Notes: a model not told the origin generated them from the sequence alone. A stretch of 64,000 nt of DNA from Devosia sp. RR2S18 (GCF_030177755.1 NZ_CP126539.1:2876001-2940000), one strand, 5' to 3'; shown: positions 25,011 to 35,517, numbered from the stretch's first letter. Made by a program: numbers and translations.

Positions 25011-26879
25011 ATGCTGACCATTTCCAATCTCACCTATCGCATTCAAGGCCGCGAACTGTTCGAGGATGCTTCAGTGGTTCTGCCCACGGGATCCAAGACG
25101 GGCTTCGTCGGCAAGAACGGCACCGGCAAGACCACGCTGTTTCACCTGATCCAGGGACACATCGCAGCCGACACCGGCAACATCGATCTCGCCAAGAAGG
25201 CGCGGATCGGCGCAGTGGCGCAGGAAGCGCCGGCTGGCAATGAAAGCGTTCTCGACGTCGTACTCTCGGCCGATAAAGAGCGCACTGCCCTGATGGTCGA
25301 GGCCGAAACGGCGACCGACCCAGACCGGATCGGTGAGATCTACACTCGGCTGGCCGATATTGATGCTCACACGGCAGAGGCGCGCGCTTCGGCCATTCTC
25401 AAGGGTCTTGGTTTCGAGCAGGACCGGCAGAATGCCCCGACGCACGAGCTGTCGGGTGGCTGGCGCATGCGCGTGGCACTGGCGGGTGTGCTTTTCAGCC
25501 AACCGGACCTGCTGCTGCTGGACGAGCCGACCAACTATCTCGATCTTGAAGGCACGTTGTGGCTCGAGAAATATCTCGCGACCTACCCGTATACGGTTTT
25601 CATGATCAGCCACGATCGCGACCTCCTAAACAAATCGGTCAATTCGATCATCCATCTCGAGCATCGCAAGCTCACCTTCTACAAGGGCAATTACGACACG
25701 TTCGAAGAGACCCGTCGCATGCAGATGGAGCTCAACAATAAGTCGCGTGACAAGACGCTCGACCAGATCGCGCATCTGCAAAAGTTCGTTGACCGCTTCA
25801 AAGCCAAGGCGAGCAAGGCCAAGCAGGCGCAGGCGCGCGTCAAGATGATCGAAAAGCTCAAGCCTCCTGCTGCCATGTTCGACGAATATGCGGCGCCTTT
25901 CCGCTTTCAACAGCCCAAGACTGAGGCCCCTACCCCAATGATCACCCTGGATGGCGTGGCTGCGGGCTATGGTGACAAAACTATCCTGCGCAACATCACC
26001 ATGCGGATCGACCCCGAGGACCGCATTGCCCTGATCGGTGTCAACGGCAATGGCAAGTCCACCTTCGCTAAGTTGTTGGCGGGCGACATCGAGGCCATGG
26101 GTGGCACGCTCAGGAAGGGCAAGAAGCTCGAAATCGCGCACTTCGCCCAGCACCAGATGGACAAGCTCAAGCCCGAGTGGACGCCGCTCGAGCACGTCAT
26201 CGAGCTGATGCCGACAGACAATGAGGCCAAGCGCCGTTCGCGCCTGAACCAGATGGGGCTGACCACCAGCCGCATGGACACCAAGGCGAAGAACCTCTCA
26301 GGTGGAGAGCGGGCTCGGCTACTGATGGGCCTCATAACCTTCTCGGGCCCGGGCATGATGATCCTGGACGAGCCCACCAACCATCTCGACATCGACAGCC
26401 GCGATGCGTTGGTACATGCGCTCAACGATTACGAAGGCGCCGTGCTCATCATCAGCCACGATCGCCATCTGATCGAGGCTACCTGTGACACTCTGTGGAT
26501 CGCCGAAGGTGGCACCATCCGCGAGCTGGACGAGGACCTCGACAGCTATCAGCGCTCCATCACCTCGGGCAAGGAGAGCCGGTCGGGCGGTGGCAGCAAG
26601 GCGGAACGGAAGCTCTCCAAGCAGGAAGCGGCTGCGCGCCGTGCCGAGCTTTCTCCGATCAAATCGTCCATTAAGGATGCTGAAACCAAGATCGCCCGTT
26701 TGAAGGTGGAAATCGGCAAAATCGAAGTCCAGCTGGCTGACCCCAAGGTCTACAACGGCGCTCCCGAGCGGGTTATTGCTCTGGGCAAGGACAAGGCGCG
26801 CTTCAGCGCGGACCTTGAGACCACCGAAGAGCAGTGGCTGGCGCTCAGCGCCGAGCTGGAGGAAGCCGAACGGGCATGA
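25011..26879 (+). CDS. ABC-F family ATPase
   Basis: The 622-residue protein has two ABC domains and no membrane segment. The first has Walker A GKNGTGKT (34-41), signature LSGGWRM and Walker B DLLLLDEPT; the second has GVNGNGKS, LSGGERA and MMILDEPT. Between them is a charged helical linker (about 220-290), the feature that reaches the ribosomal tRNA sites in ABC-F proteins. A coiled-coil C-terminal domain (about 535-622) is present, as in Uup. These proteins act on ribosomes in translation. It overlaps the cupin gene by an ATGA. Confidence 0.93.
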   Translation: MLTISNLTYRIQGRELFEDASVVLPTGSKTGFVGKNGTGKTTLFHLIQGHIAADTGNIDLAKKARIGAVAQEAPAGNESVLDVVLSADKERTALMVEAETATDPDRIGEIYTRLADIDAHTAEARASAILKGLGFEQDRQNAPTHELSGGWRMRVALAGVLFSQPDLLLLDEPTNYLDLEGTLWLEKYLATYPYTVFMISHDRDLLNKSVNSIIHLEHRKLTFYKGNYDTFEETRRMQMELNNKSRDKTLDQIAHLQKFVDRFKAKASKAKQAQARVKMIEKLKPPAAMFDEYAAPFRFQQPKTEAPTPMITLDGVAAGYGDKTILRNITMRIDPEDRIALIGVNGNGKSTFAKLLAGDIEAMGGTLRKGKKLEIAHFAQHQMDKLKPEWTPLEHVIELMPTDNEAKRRSRLNQMGLTTSRMDTKAKNLSGGERARLLMGLITFSGPGMMILDEPTNHLDIDSRDALVHALNDYEGAVLIISHDRHLIEATCDTLWIAEGGTIRELDEDLDSYQRSITSGKESRSGGGSKAERKLSKQEAAARRAELSPIKSSIKDAETKIARLKVEIGKIEVQLADPKVYNGAPERVIALGKDKARFSADLETTEEQWLALSAELEEAERA

Positions 26880-27307
26880 GCAAGCTCAGCGCCAAGGATG
26901 TCATCTTTACCCTTGGGATGCAGCGCCATCCCGAGGGCGGCTGGTATGCCCAGACCTTCGAAGATGATGCCAAGGCGGATGGGCGGGCGCATTCGACCGC
27001 TATATACTACTTGCTGGAAGCAGGGGACCGTTCGCACTGGCATCGGGTAGACGCGGTAGAGGTCTGGCACTTCTATGCTGGCGCACCACTGCGGTTGCTA
27101 ATCTCCGATGGCGTGTCGGTGGACGAGCACATGTTGGGCAACAATCTTGAAAAGGGCCAGCGACCGCAGGTGGTGGTGCCACGGGACGCCTGGCAGGCGG
27201 CGGAGAGCACGGGTGCCTGGACATTGGTAGGCTGCACGGTGGCGCCGGGCTTCCGCTTTTCCGGGTTCGAGCTCGCCGACAAGGACTGGGCGCCAGGCCA
27301 AAAGTAA
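26876..27307 (+). CDS. DUF985 cupin-domain protein
   Basis: The 143-residue protein is a single-domain cupin. The metal-site pattern is spread over YYLLEAGDRSHWHRVDAVEVWHFYAGAPLRLL, where histidines and a glutamate sit as in cupins, and LVGCTVAPGFRFSGFEL forms the last strands. DUF985 members include sugar- and phosphosugar-binding proteins; the ligand here is unknown. ATG 26876 overlaps the TGA of the ABC-F gene as ATGA, so both are probably expressed from one message. Confidence 0.85.
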   Translation: MSKLSAKDVIFTLGMQRHPEGGWYAQTFEDDAKADGRAHSTAIYYLLEAGDRSHWHRVDAVEVWHFYAGAPLRLLISDGVSVDEHMLGNNLEKGQRPQVVVPRDAWQAAESTGAWTLVGCTVAPGFRFSGFELADKDWAPGQK

Positions 27308-27375
27308 CGACAAGCTTCGTTGACACTGGCTGCAAGCTTGCCTCTGGTTGGGAACGTCCAACTCCCGAGTGCCCG

Positions 27376-28200
27376 ATGCGTCTAGCCCTGTCCCTGTTCT
27401 TCGCAGCAACCCTTGCAGTCTTCGGCTGCGGCGCCGTTGCGGCGCAGGATCAGCCTCCCAGCAAGGCAGAACAGGCTGATAGCCGGCGGTTTGCCGCCCA
27501 CAACAGCCTCTTCGTACTTTATCATGAAGTGGCGCACCTGCTGTTCGATCAGCTCTCGGTGCCCGTCTTGGGGCGCGAAGAGGACGCGGCCGATAATATG
27601 GCCAGTTGGCTCCTCCTCAAGAAGCGCAGCAAAGAAGCCGACCAGGCACTCGCCGATGCCGCCCAGGGTTGGGTGCTGTCTGGAGTGGCGTATGACAGCG
27701 GTGGCATGGAATCTGACTTCTACGCTGCCCATAGCCTCGATAAGCAGCGCGCTTTCCAGATCGTCTGCTTGATGGTGGGGAGCGATCAGAAAGCCTTCCG
27801 GTCCATCGCCAATCAGTACCGCATCGATCGCGACCGGCAGGATAGCTGCCAAGTCGACTTCGACACTGTTGCGCGGAGCTTCGAGGCGGTGCTGGGTGGG
27901 GGCAAGTACAAGACGGATGGGACCAGCGTGACGGTTACCTACCACCCAGCCGAGGAAGACTTGCAGGCTGCAGCCGATGCATTCAGGTCCAGCGGCGTGT
28001 TCGATCAGGTCGCGCAGGAACTTCGCACCAAGTACAAGCTGCGCCGGCACGTGCGCTTTAATGCGCGAAGCTGCGGGGAGGCAAACGCCTATTACGACCC
28101 GGAGAGCCTGGAAGTGATCTTCTGCTACGAGTTGATGCAGGACTATATGGACCTCTACACCGGCGCGTTGGCCGAATCAGGGTCCGGCAAGACCAAGTGA
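27376..28200 (+). CDS. DUF4344 secreted metallopeptidase-like protein
   Basis: The 274-residue protein has a signal peptide (about 1-24, ending GAVAAQ) and the zinc-protease motif H50-E51-V-A-H54 in LYHEVAHLLFDQL. The conserved REEDAADNMASWLLL segment that follows probably supplies the third ligand. The second half repeats a C-containing region (FNARSCGEANAYYDPESLEVIFCYELMQDY) that is typical of DUF4344. A periplasmic protease-like role is likely, but no substrate is known. Confidence 0.87.
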   Translation: MRLALSLFFAATLAVFGCGAVAAQDQPPSKAEQADSRRFAAHNSLFVLYHEVAHLLFDQLSVPVLGREEDAADNMASWLLLKKRSKEADQALADAAQGWVLSGVAYDSGGMESDFYAAHSLDKQRAFQIVCLMVGSDQKAFRSIANQYRIDRDRQDSCQVDFDTVARSFEAVLGGGKYKTDGTSVTVTYHPAEEDLQAAADAFRSSGVFDQVAQELRTKYKLRRHVRFNARSCGEANAYYDPESLEVIFCYELMQDYMDLYTGALAESGSGKTK

Positions 28201-28219
28201 CGATGATCGTGCCTCGTCG

Positions 28220-28837
28220 TCAGCTAAAACCGACATAGCGCCCGGGCTTGTGGTTGAGCGCGATGATCATGTTGAGCACCAGCGCGCCGGCGATGGAGTA
28301 GATCACGCGGTCAAAGGGCAGGATGAAAAAGGCGAGGACGAGGATCACCGCGTCAACGCCAAGCTGAAAATAGCCAGCCCGGATGCCGAAATTTTCTTGT
28401 AGGAACAGCGCCAGAATATTGACGCCACCGACGCTGGCCTTGTGGCGAAACAGCGAGAGAATGCCCAAGCCCATGAGCCCGCCACCAATTAGGGCGGCAA
28501 AGAGCGGTTCGACCTGGCTGACATCGAGCCAAAGAGGGAATTGGCTGGTGAAGTAAGATACCAGACCGACGCAGACAAAGGTCTTGATGGCGAAGGGCCA
28601 GCCCATGCGCATCACAGCCAGCACGTAGAACGGCAGGTTGATCGCGAAGAAGAGCACGCCGAAGCTGATGCCGGTCATATATTGCAGGAGGAGTGCCAGA
28701 CCGGCGGAACTGCCCGTGGTGAGGGTCACCTCCGAATAAAGCACCACGCCCAGGGAGACCAGAGTGGTCCCGATGAGCATGGCGAAGATGTCCTCATGCA
28801 GCTTGTGCTTGCTGGGGGTCGAAAGATCGGGAGTCAT
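28220..28837 (-). CDS. YitT family membrane protein (short)
   Basis: The 205-residue protein has about five to six membrane helices with the family's GLVSYFTSQFPLW and GLGILSLFRHKASVGGVNILALFLQ features. Starts at ATG 28837. It ends shortly after the membrane domain and lacks the C-terminal DUF2179 domain of Bacillus YitT. Function unknown. Its start overlaps the end of holC by four bases, so it may share its transcript. Confidence 0.8.
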   Translation of the reverse strand: MTPDLSTPSKHKLHEDIFAMLIGTTLVSLGVVLYSEVTLTTGSSAGLALLLQYMTGISFGVLFFAINLPFYVLAVMRMGWPFAIKTFVCVGLVSYFTSQFPLWLDVSQVEPLFAALIGGGLMGLGILSLFRHKASVGGVNILALFLQENFGIRAGYFQLGVDAVILVLAFFILPFDRVIYSIAGALVLNMIIALNHKPGRYVGFS

Positions 28838-29280
28838 GCCTTTTTCACCCAGCGCCCATCGGGCTCCTGCTGCCAATAAGTAACGTTGTTGCCGTCGCGC
28901 AGGATTTTCCAGGCGGAACGGGCTTCAGCCACGGCATCGGGGTCGTGGCCTGAGAACATGAAGACGATCCGTTCATAGCCGTCGGCCGACTGTGGCACTG
29001 CCCGATCCACGTAAAAGCGGCAGACCGCGCCGTTGGGATTTTCGGCCCCGGTGGTGAGCAGAATCGGCTGATAGGCATCCACCGCATCCCCGGCCAAGCC
29101 GTGGGGCAGGAAACTGTCGTCCCGATACGTCCAGAGATGGGCGTCGAGCGCCTCGGCCTGTTCCGTTGAACCGACCTCGACAACAGCCCGCCAGCCGCGC
29201 TCGAGCGTCTTCTCCAGCAATTGCGGGAGGACGACCTCAAGCGGACGGGCTTCGAGATGGTAGAACAGAACGTCGGGCAT
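28834..29280 (-). CDS. holC: DNA polymerase III subunit chi
   Basis: The 148-residue protein has the chi fold: it begins MPDVLFYHLEARPLEVVLPQLLEKTLERGWRAVV and contains LDAHLWTYRDDSFLPHGLAG, the conserved D-x-x-L-W-T-Y-x-x-x-x-F-x-P-H motif. Chi links the clamp loader to single-stranded-DNA-binding protein during replication. The gene lies just after pepA on the minus strand, a pairing that is common in proteobacteria. Confidence 0.93.
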   Translation of the reverse strand: MPDVLFYHLEARPLEVVLPQLLEKTLERGWRAVVEVGSTEQAEALDAHLWTYRDDSFLPHGLAGDAVDAYQPILLTTGAENPNGAVCRFYVDRAVPQSADGYERIVFMFSGHDPDAVAEARSAWKILRDGNNVTYWQQEPDGRWVKKA

Positions 29281-29301
29281 GGGAGCGCTCGCTGGCTCGG
29301 A

Positions 29302-30783
29302 TCAGCCTTCGTAGTGATCGCGCACGAGTCGGTCGAGGAGAGCCACTCCGAATCCCACACCCCAGGAGGTGTTGACCTCAGTGCTCGAACCGCCGAATGC
29401 CGTCCCGGCGATGTCTAGGTGTGCCCATGGCACGCCATTGACGAAGCGCTGCAGGAAGTGGGCTGCGGTGATGGAGCCTGCGCCGCGCCCGGTCGAGTTT
29501 TTGATGTCGGCGAACTTGGACTCGAGCAGTTTGTCATAGGCTGGCGCCAGCGGCATACGCCAGACCTTCTCGTTGGCCGCGATACCGGCCGCCAGAAGCT
29601 GGCTGGCCAAGTCATCATCGTTGGAGAAGAGCCCGGCATGTTCGTGGCCGAGGGCGACGATGATGGCGCCAGTTAAGGTCGCCAGGTTGATCATGAAACG
29701 CGGCTTGAAGCGGTCCTGCGTGTACCAGAGCGCGTCGGACAGCACTAGACGACCCTCAGCGTCGGTATTGATGACCTCGATCGTGGTGCCGCTCATGGCT
29801 TTGACAACATCGCCAGGGCGCACCGCCCTTCCCGAGGGCATGTTCTCGACCAGCCCGATCACGCCGACAGCATTGACCTTGGCCTTGCGGGTTGCCAGCG
29901 CGAGCATGAGGCCGGTCACGGCCGCGGCGCCGCCCATATCGCCCTTCATGTCTTCCATGGAGGCCGCTGGCTTGATCGAAATGCCGCCGGTATCGAAGAC
30001 CACGCCCTTGCCGACGAACGCCAGTGGGGCAGCATTTGCCTTCCCGCCACGCCACTGCATGATGGCTAGCCGCGCCGGACGATCCGAGCCTTTGGCGACG
30101 CAGAGCAGCGAACCCATGCCGAGCGCTTCGAGCTGTTCGGGTTCGAGGATTTCCACCTCCACGCCACCCCGCGCGAGTTCGGCGGCGCGTTCGGCAAACT
30201 CGACTGGCCCCAGCACATTGGCAGGTTCGTTGACCAGATCGCGCGCAAGGAGAGTGCCATCGACAGTCGCGCCTCGGTCGGCAATGGCGCTCTGCGCCGC
30301 CTCGGGATCGGAGACGTGTAGGGTGATGGTCAGTTCGGCCGGCGCGTCGCTGTCCTTGGCGGACTTGTACTTGTCGAACTTGTAATGTCGGAGCCGGAGG
30401 CCTGCGGCGAGTTCGCCGACAGCCGCGGGGTTGGCGCCGGGCTCATCGATGACGACAGCAACAGAAGCGGCCTTGGTGGCAGCGATCTTAGCCATCAGGG
30501 AGCCGCCCCGGTCCGTCCAGGCGTTGAGCGGCGTCTCGCTAGCGGCTTTGCCGCTGCCAAGGACGAGGAGGCGTCCGCCGCCCTGGGGCAGCACATCAAG
30601 CATTTGCCCCTGCTTGCCCTTGAAGGCCCCGGCCCCACTTGCCGCCGCCCAGTCCAGACCCGTCGCAGACCAGTGCGCTGCGCCCGCGCCCTCGGGTGTA
30701 TTGCCTTCGGCAGCATAGATAATGGTGAGGTCGGCAGTGACGTCAGCAAGCGCCGCCGTCTTGATCTGAAGGGTCTGGGACAT
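29302..30783 (-). CDS. pepA: leucyl aminopeptidase (M17)
   Basis: The 493-residue enzyme has the N-terminal Rossmann-like domain (1-170) and the catalytic domain. It shows [33 protein letters not shown], with the metal-binding Lys and Asp residues, and the family signature [14 protein letters not shown]. It removes N-terminal residues from peptides using two metal ions in the cytoplasm. The start is ATG 30783; the divergent lptF promoter lies upstream. It is followed by holC. Confidence 0.97.
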   Translation of the reverse strand: MSQTLQIKTAALADVTADLTIIYAAEGNTPEGAGAAHWSATGLDWAAASGAGAFKGKQGQMLDVLPQGGGRLLVLGSGKAASETPLNAWTDRGGSLMAKIAATKAASVAVVIDEPGANPAAVGELAAGLRLRHYKFDKYKSAKDSDAPAELTITLHVSDPEAAQSAIADRGATVDGTLLARDLVNEPANVLGPVEFAERAAELARGGVEVEILEPEQLEALGMGSLLCVAKGSDRPARLAIMQWRGGKANAAPLAFVGKGVVFDTGGISIKPAASMEDMKGDMGGAAAVTGLMLALATRKAKVNAVGVIGLVENMPSGRAVRPGDVVKAMSGTTIEVINTDAEGRLVLSDALWYTQDRFKPRFMINLATLTGAIIVALGHEHAGLFSNDDDLASQLLAAGIAANEKVWRMPLAPAYDKLLESKFADIKNSTGRGAGSITAAHFLQRFVNGVPWAHLDIAGTAFGGSSTEVNTSWGVGFGVALLDRLVRDHYEG

Positions 30784-30974
30784 GAAAGGCCTGAATTGGC
30801 GCCGAAGCGGCGAGAAGCAATGGTCCTCCTAGTGTGGGACTCTCTTGCGCCGCGTCAATCCCGCAACAGCGGGAGCAGCAAATCGGCTTTGGCAAGGCCC
30901 CGCGCTTGCCGACCGGCGCGAACTCCCCCATGGTCCCGTCGATCCTCGGTGAAAGGGAGCCGGCTGCGCCCCGT
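30784..30974. promoter_or_regulatory. divergent promoter region pepA / lptF
   Basis: A 191-base spacer between oppositely oriented operons must hold promoters for pepA-holC on the minus strand and the lptFGD-surA-pdxA-rsmA operon on the plus strand. I see no clear operator or repeat. Confidence 0.5.
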
Positions 30975-32042
30975 ATGAAGCGGCTACCCAGCTATTTGTC
31001 ACGCATCTTCCTAGTCGACGCCGTCATTCTGTTCGGCGTCGTCTGTTTTTTGTTGTGGCTCGTCAGTTGCCTGCGTTCGTTCGATGTCATCTCCGTCAAG
31101 GGTCAGGGAGTCTGGACGCTGGGTTACCAGGGCCTACTCAGCATGCCGCCACTGGCGATTTCGTTCTTCTATATCTGTATCGGTATTGGCCTCGTGCGCG
31201 CCCTACAGGCGCTCAAGGGCAATCAGGAACTCAACATCATCCATTCCAGCGGTGGACTACCGGGGCTGTGGCGGGCTGCCGGCGTGGTCACTACCGCCGG
31301 AGTGGTAGGCGTCTTGCTGCTCTCAAACTTCATCGAGCCCTATGCCAATCGGCGCGCGAGCATCCTGAGCGCCAGCGTAGCCGCCGATTTGGTGAGTTCT
31401 ACCCTCAAGCCGCAGCGCTTCACGCAGGTGACGCCGGGCGTCGTGCTGCTGATCGGTGGGCGCTCGGGTAATGGCGAGATCCAAGAGTTCTTTGCCGATG
31501 ACCGGCGCGATCCAGAGACCCGTCGCACCTACATCGCAGAAACTGCTCAGGTTTCCACAGATGGTGAGGAATATGTGGTCGAACTGCGCAACGGATCGCT
31601 GCAGAATCACGACGCGAGCGGCCGTTTCTCCGAGATCACATTCGAGAGCTACGACCTCAATGTGGAGCGCCTGTCGCAAGCCACTGGCGAGAGCAATCCG
31701 ATCTGGGAGCAGGACAGCATCACCCTGGTTCGCATGGCCATGGCCACCGGCTGGACCTCGGACATCGTTCGGCGGCTGGCCGATCGGAACGCCGAAGGGC
31801 TGCGGGTGATCGGCATTTGCCTTTTGGTTCTCTCTATGAGCGCATTCCCAAGTGGCAGGCGCGCTAAGGTAGGCGTTCCGCTGGAAGCCTTTGTGCTCCT
31901 GATCGCTTTTGGAGAGCGTGGCATCAGCACCTACAGCCCTATGGGCAGCGCTACCGGAGCGTTAGCAATGATCGTGATCGGAACTGCCGTGCTGTTGTGG
32001 CGCGTACGACCGCGGCGCACCTGGCCGATGGTGACTGCATGA
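30975..32042 (+). CDS. lptF: LPS export permease LptF
   Basis: The 355-residue protein has the YjgP/YjgQ layout: N-terminal helices (LSRIFLVDAVILFGVVCFLLWLVSC and following), a periplasmic beta-jellyroll domain (about 120-250) and C-terminal helices. With LptG it forms the membrane part of the LptB2FG transporter that extracts lipopolysaccharide from the inner membrane. ATG 30975 was selected because it begins the first helix with a basic N-terminus (MKRL). LptG starts within the stop codon (ATGA). Confidence 0.93.
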   Translation: MKRLPSYLSRIFLVDAVILFGVVCFLLWLVSCLRSFDVISVKGQGVWTLGYQGLLSMPPLAISFFYICIGIGLVRALQALKGNQELNIIHSSGGLPGLWRAAGVVTTAGVVGVLLLSNFIEPYANRRASILSASVAADLVSSTLKPQRFTQVTPGVVLLIGGRSGNGEIQEFFADDRRDPETRRTYIAETAQVSTDGEEYVVELRNGSLQNHDASGRFSEITFESYDLNVERLSQATGESNPIWEQDSITLVRMAMATGWTSDIVRRLADRNAEGLRVIGICLLVLSMSAFPSGRRAKVGVPLEAFVLLIAFGERGISTYSPMGSATGALAMIVIGTAVLLWRVRPRRTWPMVTA

Positions 32043-33106
32043 GTCGGATCGATTGGCTGGTTCTGAAGCGCCTCGGCAGCCGGATCGGCGTCACCGTCTT
32101 CATCTTCTATGGGCTGATCGCGCTGGTGGAATCGCTGGATGCGTGGCGGTTCAACTACGTAGCTGAGCAGAACGGCTTCCCTATGGCGCTGCTCATGCTG
32201 GCGATGGTTGCGGTCAAATGGACGATCAAGACGCTGCCGGTCACGGTGCTGATGGGAGCGATCATCGGGCTGATCGACCTCAAAGCACGGCACGAGATGA
32301 CGGTGATAAAATCCAGCGGCATTTCGATCTGGCGCATCGTGCGGGCACCGACGATCGCCTTGCTGCTAATTACGTTTTTCGTCGTGCTCACCGCCGAGAC
32401 GGTGAGTACGATGATCAATCGCGACCTCTACCCCACACCGCCTGGACCGACGACACAAACCCCTGCCGGCGAAATCTGGCTGGAGCAGCGCAGTGGGGAC
32501 ATGCGCTACGTGCTGATGGCGACCGGGATGGAGCCTGGTGGCAGCGAATTGCACAATGTCACTGCTTTCATGTTGAACGGCGCTGACCAAGAGCGCATCG
32601 AGGCACCACAAGCTCGGCTCGAGAATGGTGAGTGGGTGTTCCCCACGGCAGTGGCGCGGAAGCCGGAGAGTGGCGCCATGCCGCTGACGGACTACCGATT
32701 GCCGACCAGTTCAACACCGGCCGAGATTAGCCTAAAACTCTCCTCGACCGAGGACATGACCGTCTTTGAACTGGCCGAACTGTTGCGCCGGGGCGTGGCC
32801 GATAGTGCCATTCAAAGCGCCGCAACCATGCGCCTGATCAAGCTGATGGCGCTGCCGTTGGTGCTGACCGGCTCGCTTTACATTGCCTTTGCGTTTACCG
32901 CGGGTTATCGAAGATCCTCTAATTTTGGTCCAGCGGTCCTCTATGGGATCGTGCTTGGGTTTGTTGTATTCGTGATTACCGAGATGGCCGACCGCGCGGG
33001 GTCGACTGGCGTTCTCGACCCGACGTTTGCGGCGGCCGGACCGGCACTAGTGGCGATCGTCATCGGCGTGACGGTGCTGCTGTACAAGGAAGACGGGCGC
33101 GCGTGA
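32039..33106 (+). CDS. lptG: LPS export permease LptG
   Basis: The 355-residue protein has the same layout as its neighbour LptF: membrane helices around a periplasmic jellyroll domain. The cytoplasmic coupling part reads LIDLKARHEMTVIKSSGISIWRI, a hallmark of the family, which transmits ATP hydrolysis by LptB. The start ATG overlaps the lptF stop by ATGA, and the lptD GTG overlaps the stop here. The three genes are translationally coupled parts of the LPS transport bridge. Confidence 0.95.
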   Translation: MSRIDWLVLKRLGSRIGVTVFIFYGLIALVESLDAWRFNYVAEQNGFPMALLMLAMVAVKWTIKTLPVTVLMGAIIGLIDLKARHEMTVIKSSGISIWRIVRAPTIALLLITFFVVLTAETVSTMINRDLYPTPPGPTTQTPAGEIWLEQRSGDMRYVLMATGMEPGGSELHNVTAFMLNGADQERIEAPQARLENGEWVFPTAVARKPESGAMPLTDYRLPTSSTPAEISLKLSSTEDMTVFELAELLRRGVADSAIQSAATMRLIKLMALPLVLTGSLYIAFAFTAGYRRSSNFGPAVLYGIVLGFVVFVITEMADRAGSTGVLDPTFAAAGPALVAIVIGVTVLLYKEDGRA

Positions 33107-35415
33107 GGACCTGCCACTGGAGCGAGAGGATGAAGCAGTCGCTCCGGCGCGCCGTAGGCGGTGCCGCGCTGACGCTTGCCCTCTCCTTGGGGGCCATGGG
33201 TCAAGGCATCCTGCCCGCAGACCTCTTTTCGGCACCCATCGATCCGGCGGCGCCCACCTCTGTCGAAGCTAACGCTCTAACATTTGAGGCAGACACCAAC
33301 ACCATTCTCGCCAGCGGGGATGTTGTGCTCGGCCAAGGCGGTTACGTGGTTACGGGCGAGAACCTCGTCTACAACCGCGCCACTGGAGAGGTTCGGTTTA
33401 CCGGCGCCGTTGTCATCCGGGACCCATCAGGCAACATTGCCGAGACCAATGACCTGACCCTGAGGGGGCCCATGCGGCAGGCTTTCCTCGATTCCCTCAC
33501 ACTGACCACCTATGACGGCGCCCGCGTTACCGCGGACAGCACCGAGTATGATGCGGCGCTCCAAACCATTCTGAACAACACCACTTATGCGCCATGCGGG
33601 GAATGCATCGACGCGCAAGGGCGGCGGATCGGCTGGTCGATGCACGCGACCAGGGTGACCTACAATCAGGAAGATGGTTCGGTTTATCTCGAGCAACCGA
33701 GCCTTGCCATTCTGGGAATCCCGATCGCCTGGGTGCCATTCCTGTGGTTGCCCGACACGAGCGACACGGCGCTCGCCAATGTCCGGATGCCCAGTGTCGA
33801 CAGCAGCGACAAGACCGGGTTCAAGGTCGAGGTACCGATCACAGCTTATTCCAGCCGCTGGACCGACATCTACCTGACGCCGACACTGTTGACCCGCCAA
33901 GGCTTCCTCTTGGGTGCCGAGTGGGTGCAGCGCTTCGACCGCGGTTCGTTCCAGATCAAGGCGTCCGGCCTCTACCAGCGCGACCGTTCCGCCTTCGCAG
34001 GTACCGTTGGTGATCTGGACTGGCGCGGCGCCATCCAAACTACTGGGGCGTTTGTGCCAGCATCCAACTGGACTGCCGGTTGGAGCTATACTGCGTTTAC
34101 AGACGCGGCGTATCTCGAGGATTACCGGCTGGCGGTCGGAGAAGCGACGGTCAACCAGGTGTTCACGACCTATTTGCGGGGCAACACCTATTTCGACGCC
34201 CGGCTGCAGCAGTTCAATAAACTCGGCAACGTGACGCAGGAGACGCAGGGACAGCAAGCCCAGGCACTACCGCGCGTGCAGTTCGATCATATCGAGCAAC
34301 TGCCGCCGGGCTATGGGCGCGTCGAGATCAGCGGGCGGTTGCTGGGCGTGCGTCGGGAATTTGACGCGACCACTACAGTGAACGGTGTTCCCTATACCTT
34401 CGGCTATGCCGGCAACAAGCAGCACGCCAGCTTCGAAGCGGGCTGGACGACACAGTGGATCGGCGCCGGCGGCTTCGTGGCGACGCCTTATGTGGGGGGG
34501 CGTGCTGATATCGCCTACTACGACGGCGGCAGTAGCCTAGCTTCGGCCCCAGACGCCTCGGCGTTGTGGAATGCAACTCCAATCGCTGCCATGGATGTGC
34601 GTTACCCGCTTGTGGCAAGTGACGGACAGACAGTGCACCTGGTGGAGCCCATTGCTCAACTGGTGTACCGCGGCTCGGACACGAGCTTGGTGGGCATTAC
34701 CAATGAAGATTCTCATGGCGTGGTGCTGGACGACACCAATCTCTTCAGCTTCAACCGGTTCTCCGGCGGCGACCGCCAGGAGACAGGTCTACGGGCGAAT
34801 GTCGGCGGGCGCTATCAGGCGAGCTTCGCCGATGGGGGCTATGTCGAACTGGTTGGCGGCCAATCTTTCCATCTAGCCGGACCTAATGCTTTTGCCCAAA
34901 ACGATCCAGCGCAGCTGGGCGTCGGCTCTGGTCTTGAGGCGACTGCATCCTATGCGGTGCTGGGCGCCTATGGCGCGCTTTCGCAAGGCGTCAGGTTTGG
35001 CGGCAAGGTCCTGATCGACAGCAATGACCCGCGTGTGGCGAGGGCGAGCCTCGGGGCCAGCTATACCGGCGAGTGGTTTGGTGCGGGACTGGACTATCTC
35101 TATATCGATGCCAATCCGGACGCCGGCGTGCTCGAGGCGCAGCATGAGATCGGATCGAACCTTTCGATCCCTGTGACCGAGTACTGGACCGCGAGAGGCG
35201 AGGTATACTGGGACCTGGCGGCGCAAAACTGGCTTCAGGTGGGCGGCGGACTGACCTATGATGACGGTTACCTGTTGATGGGAGCCAATGCCCTGCGCAC
35301 CGGCCCCACTCACAGCTCCCCAAATGATACGCGCGTCACCGCGTCATTCTTCATCAAGGCTCCAGCCGGCTTGAATGTGGGCTATACTGGTGGGGTGCCG
35401 GTGCCGGCCTTCTAG
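33103..35415 (+). CDS. lptD: LPS-assembly outer-membrane protein LptD
   Basis: The 770-residue protein has a signal peptide, an N-terminal jellyroll (LptA/OstA-like) domain with VEANALTFEADTNTILASGDVVLGQGGYVVTGENLVYNRATGEVRFTG, and a long C-terminal beta-barrel rich in aromatic strand ends, finishing near VPAF. It inserts LPS into the outer leaflet of the outer membrane together with LptE. GTG 33103 overlaps the lptG stop; ATG 33130 (MKQSLRRAVGG) just before the hydrophobic signal is an alternative start. CGECID provides cysteines for disulfides. Confidence 0.93.
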   Translation: MRTCHWSERMKQSLRRAVGGAALTLALSLGAMGQGILPADLFSAPIDPAAPTSVEANALTFEADTNTILASGDVVLGQGGYVVTGENLVYNRATGEVRFTGAVVIRDPSGNIAETNDLTLRGPMRQAFLDSLTLTTYDGARVTADSTEYDAALQTILNNTTYAPCGECIDAQGRRIGWSMHATRVTYNQEDGSVYLEQPSLAILGIPIAWVPFLWLPDTSDTALANVRMPSVDSSDKTGFKVEVPITAYSSRWTDIYLTPTLLTRQGFLLGAEWVQRFDRGSFQIKASGLYQRDRSAFAGTVGDLDWRGAIQTTGAFVPASNWTAGWSYTAFTDAAYLEDYRLAVGEATVNQVFTTYLRGNTYFDARLQQFNKLGNVTQETQGQQAQALPRVQFDHIEQLPPGYGRVEISGRLLGVRREFDATTTVNGVPYTFGYAGNKQHASFEAGWTTQWIGAGGFVATPYVGGRADIAYYDGGSSLASAPDASALWNATPIAAMDVRYPLVASDGQTVHLVEPIAQLVYRGSDTSLVGITNEDSHGVVLDDTNLFSFNRFSGGDRQETGLRANVGGRYQASFADGGYVELVGGQSFHLAGPNAFAQNDPAQLGVGSGLEATASYAVLGAYGALSQGVRFGGKVLIDSNDPRVARASLGASYTGEWFGAGLDYLYIDANPDAGVLEAQHEIGSNLSIPVTEYWTARGEVYWDLAAQNWLQVGGGLTYDDGYLLMGANALRTGPTHSSPNDTRVTASFFIKAPAGLNVGYTGGVPVPAF

Positions 35416-35517
35416 GCCTCACATCGGATTTTGGCCGCATTCATCCGGCAATTGACAGCGCGACAGCCCCGCCGCATGAAAGCGGGCATGATCTTTCCTG
35501 AAGTGGACGAGAAAACG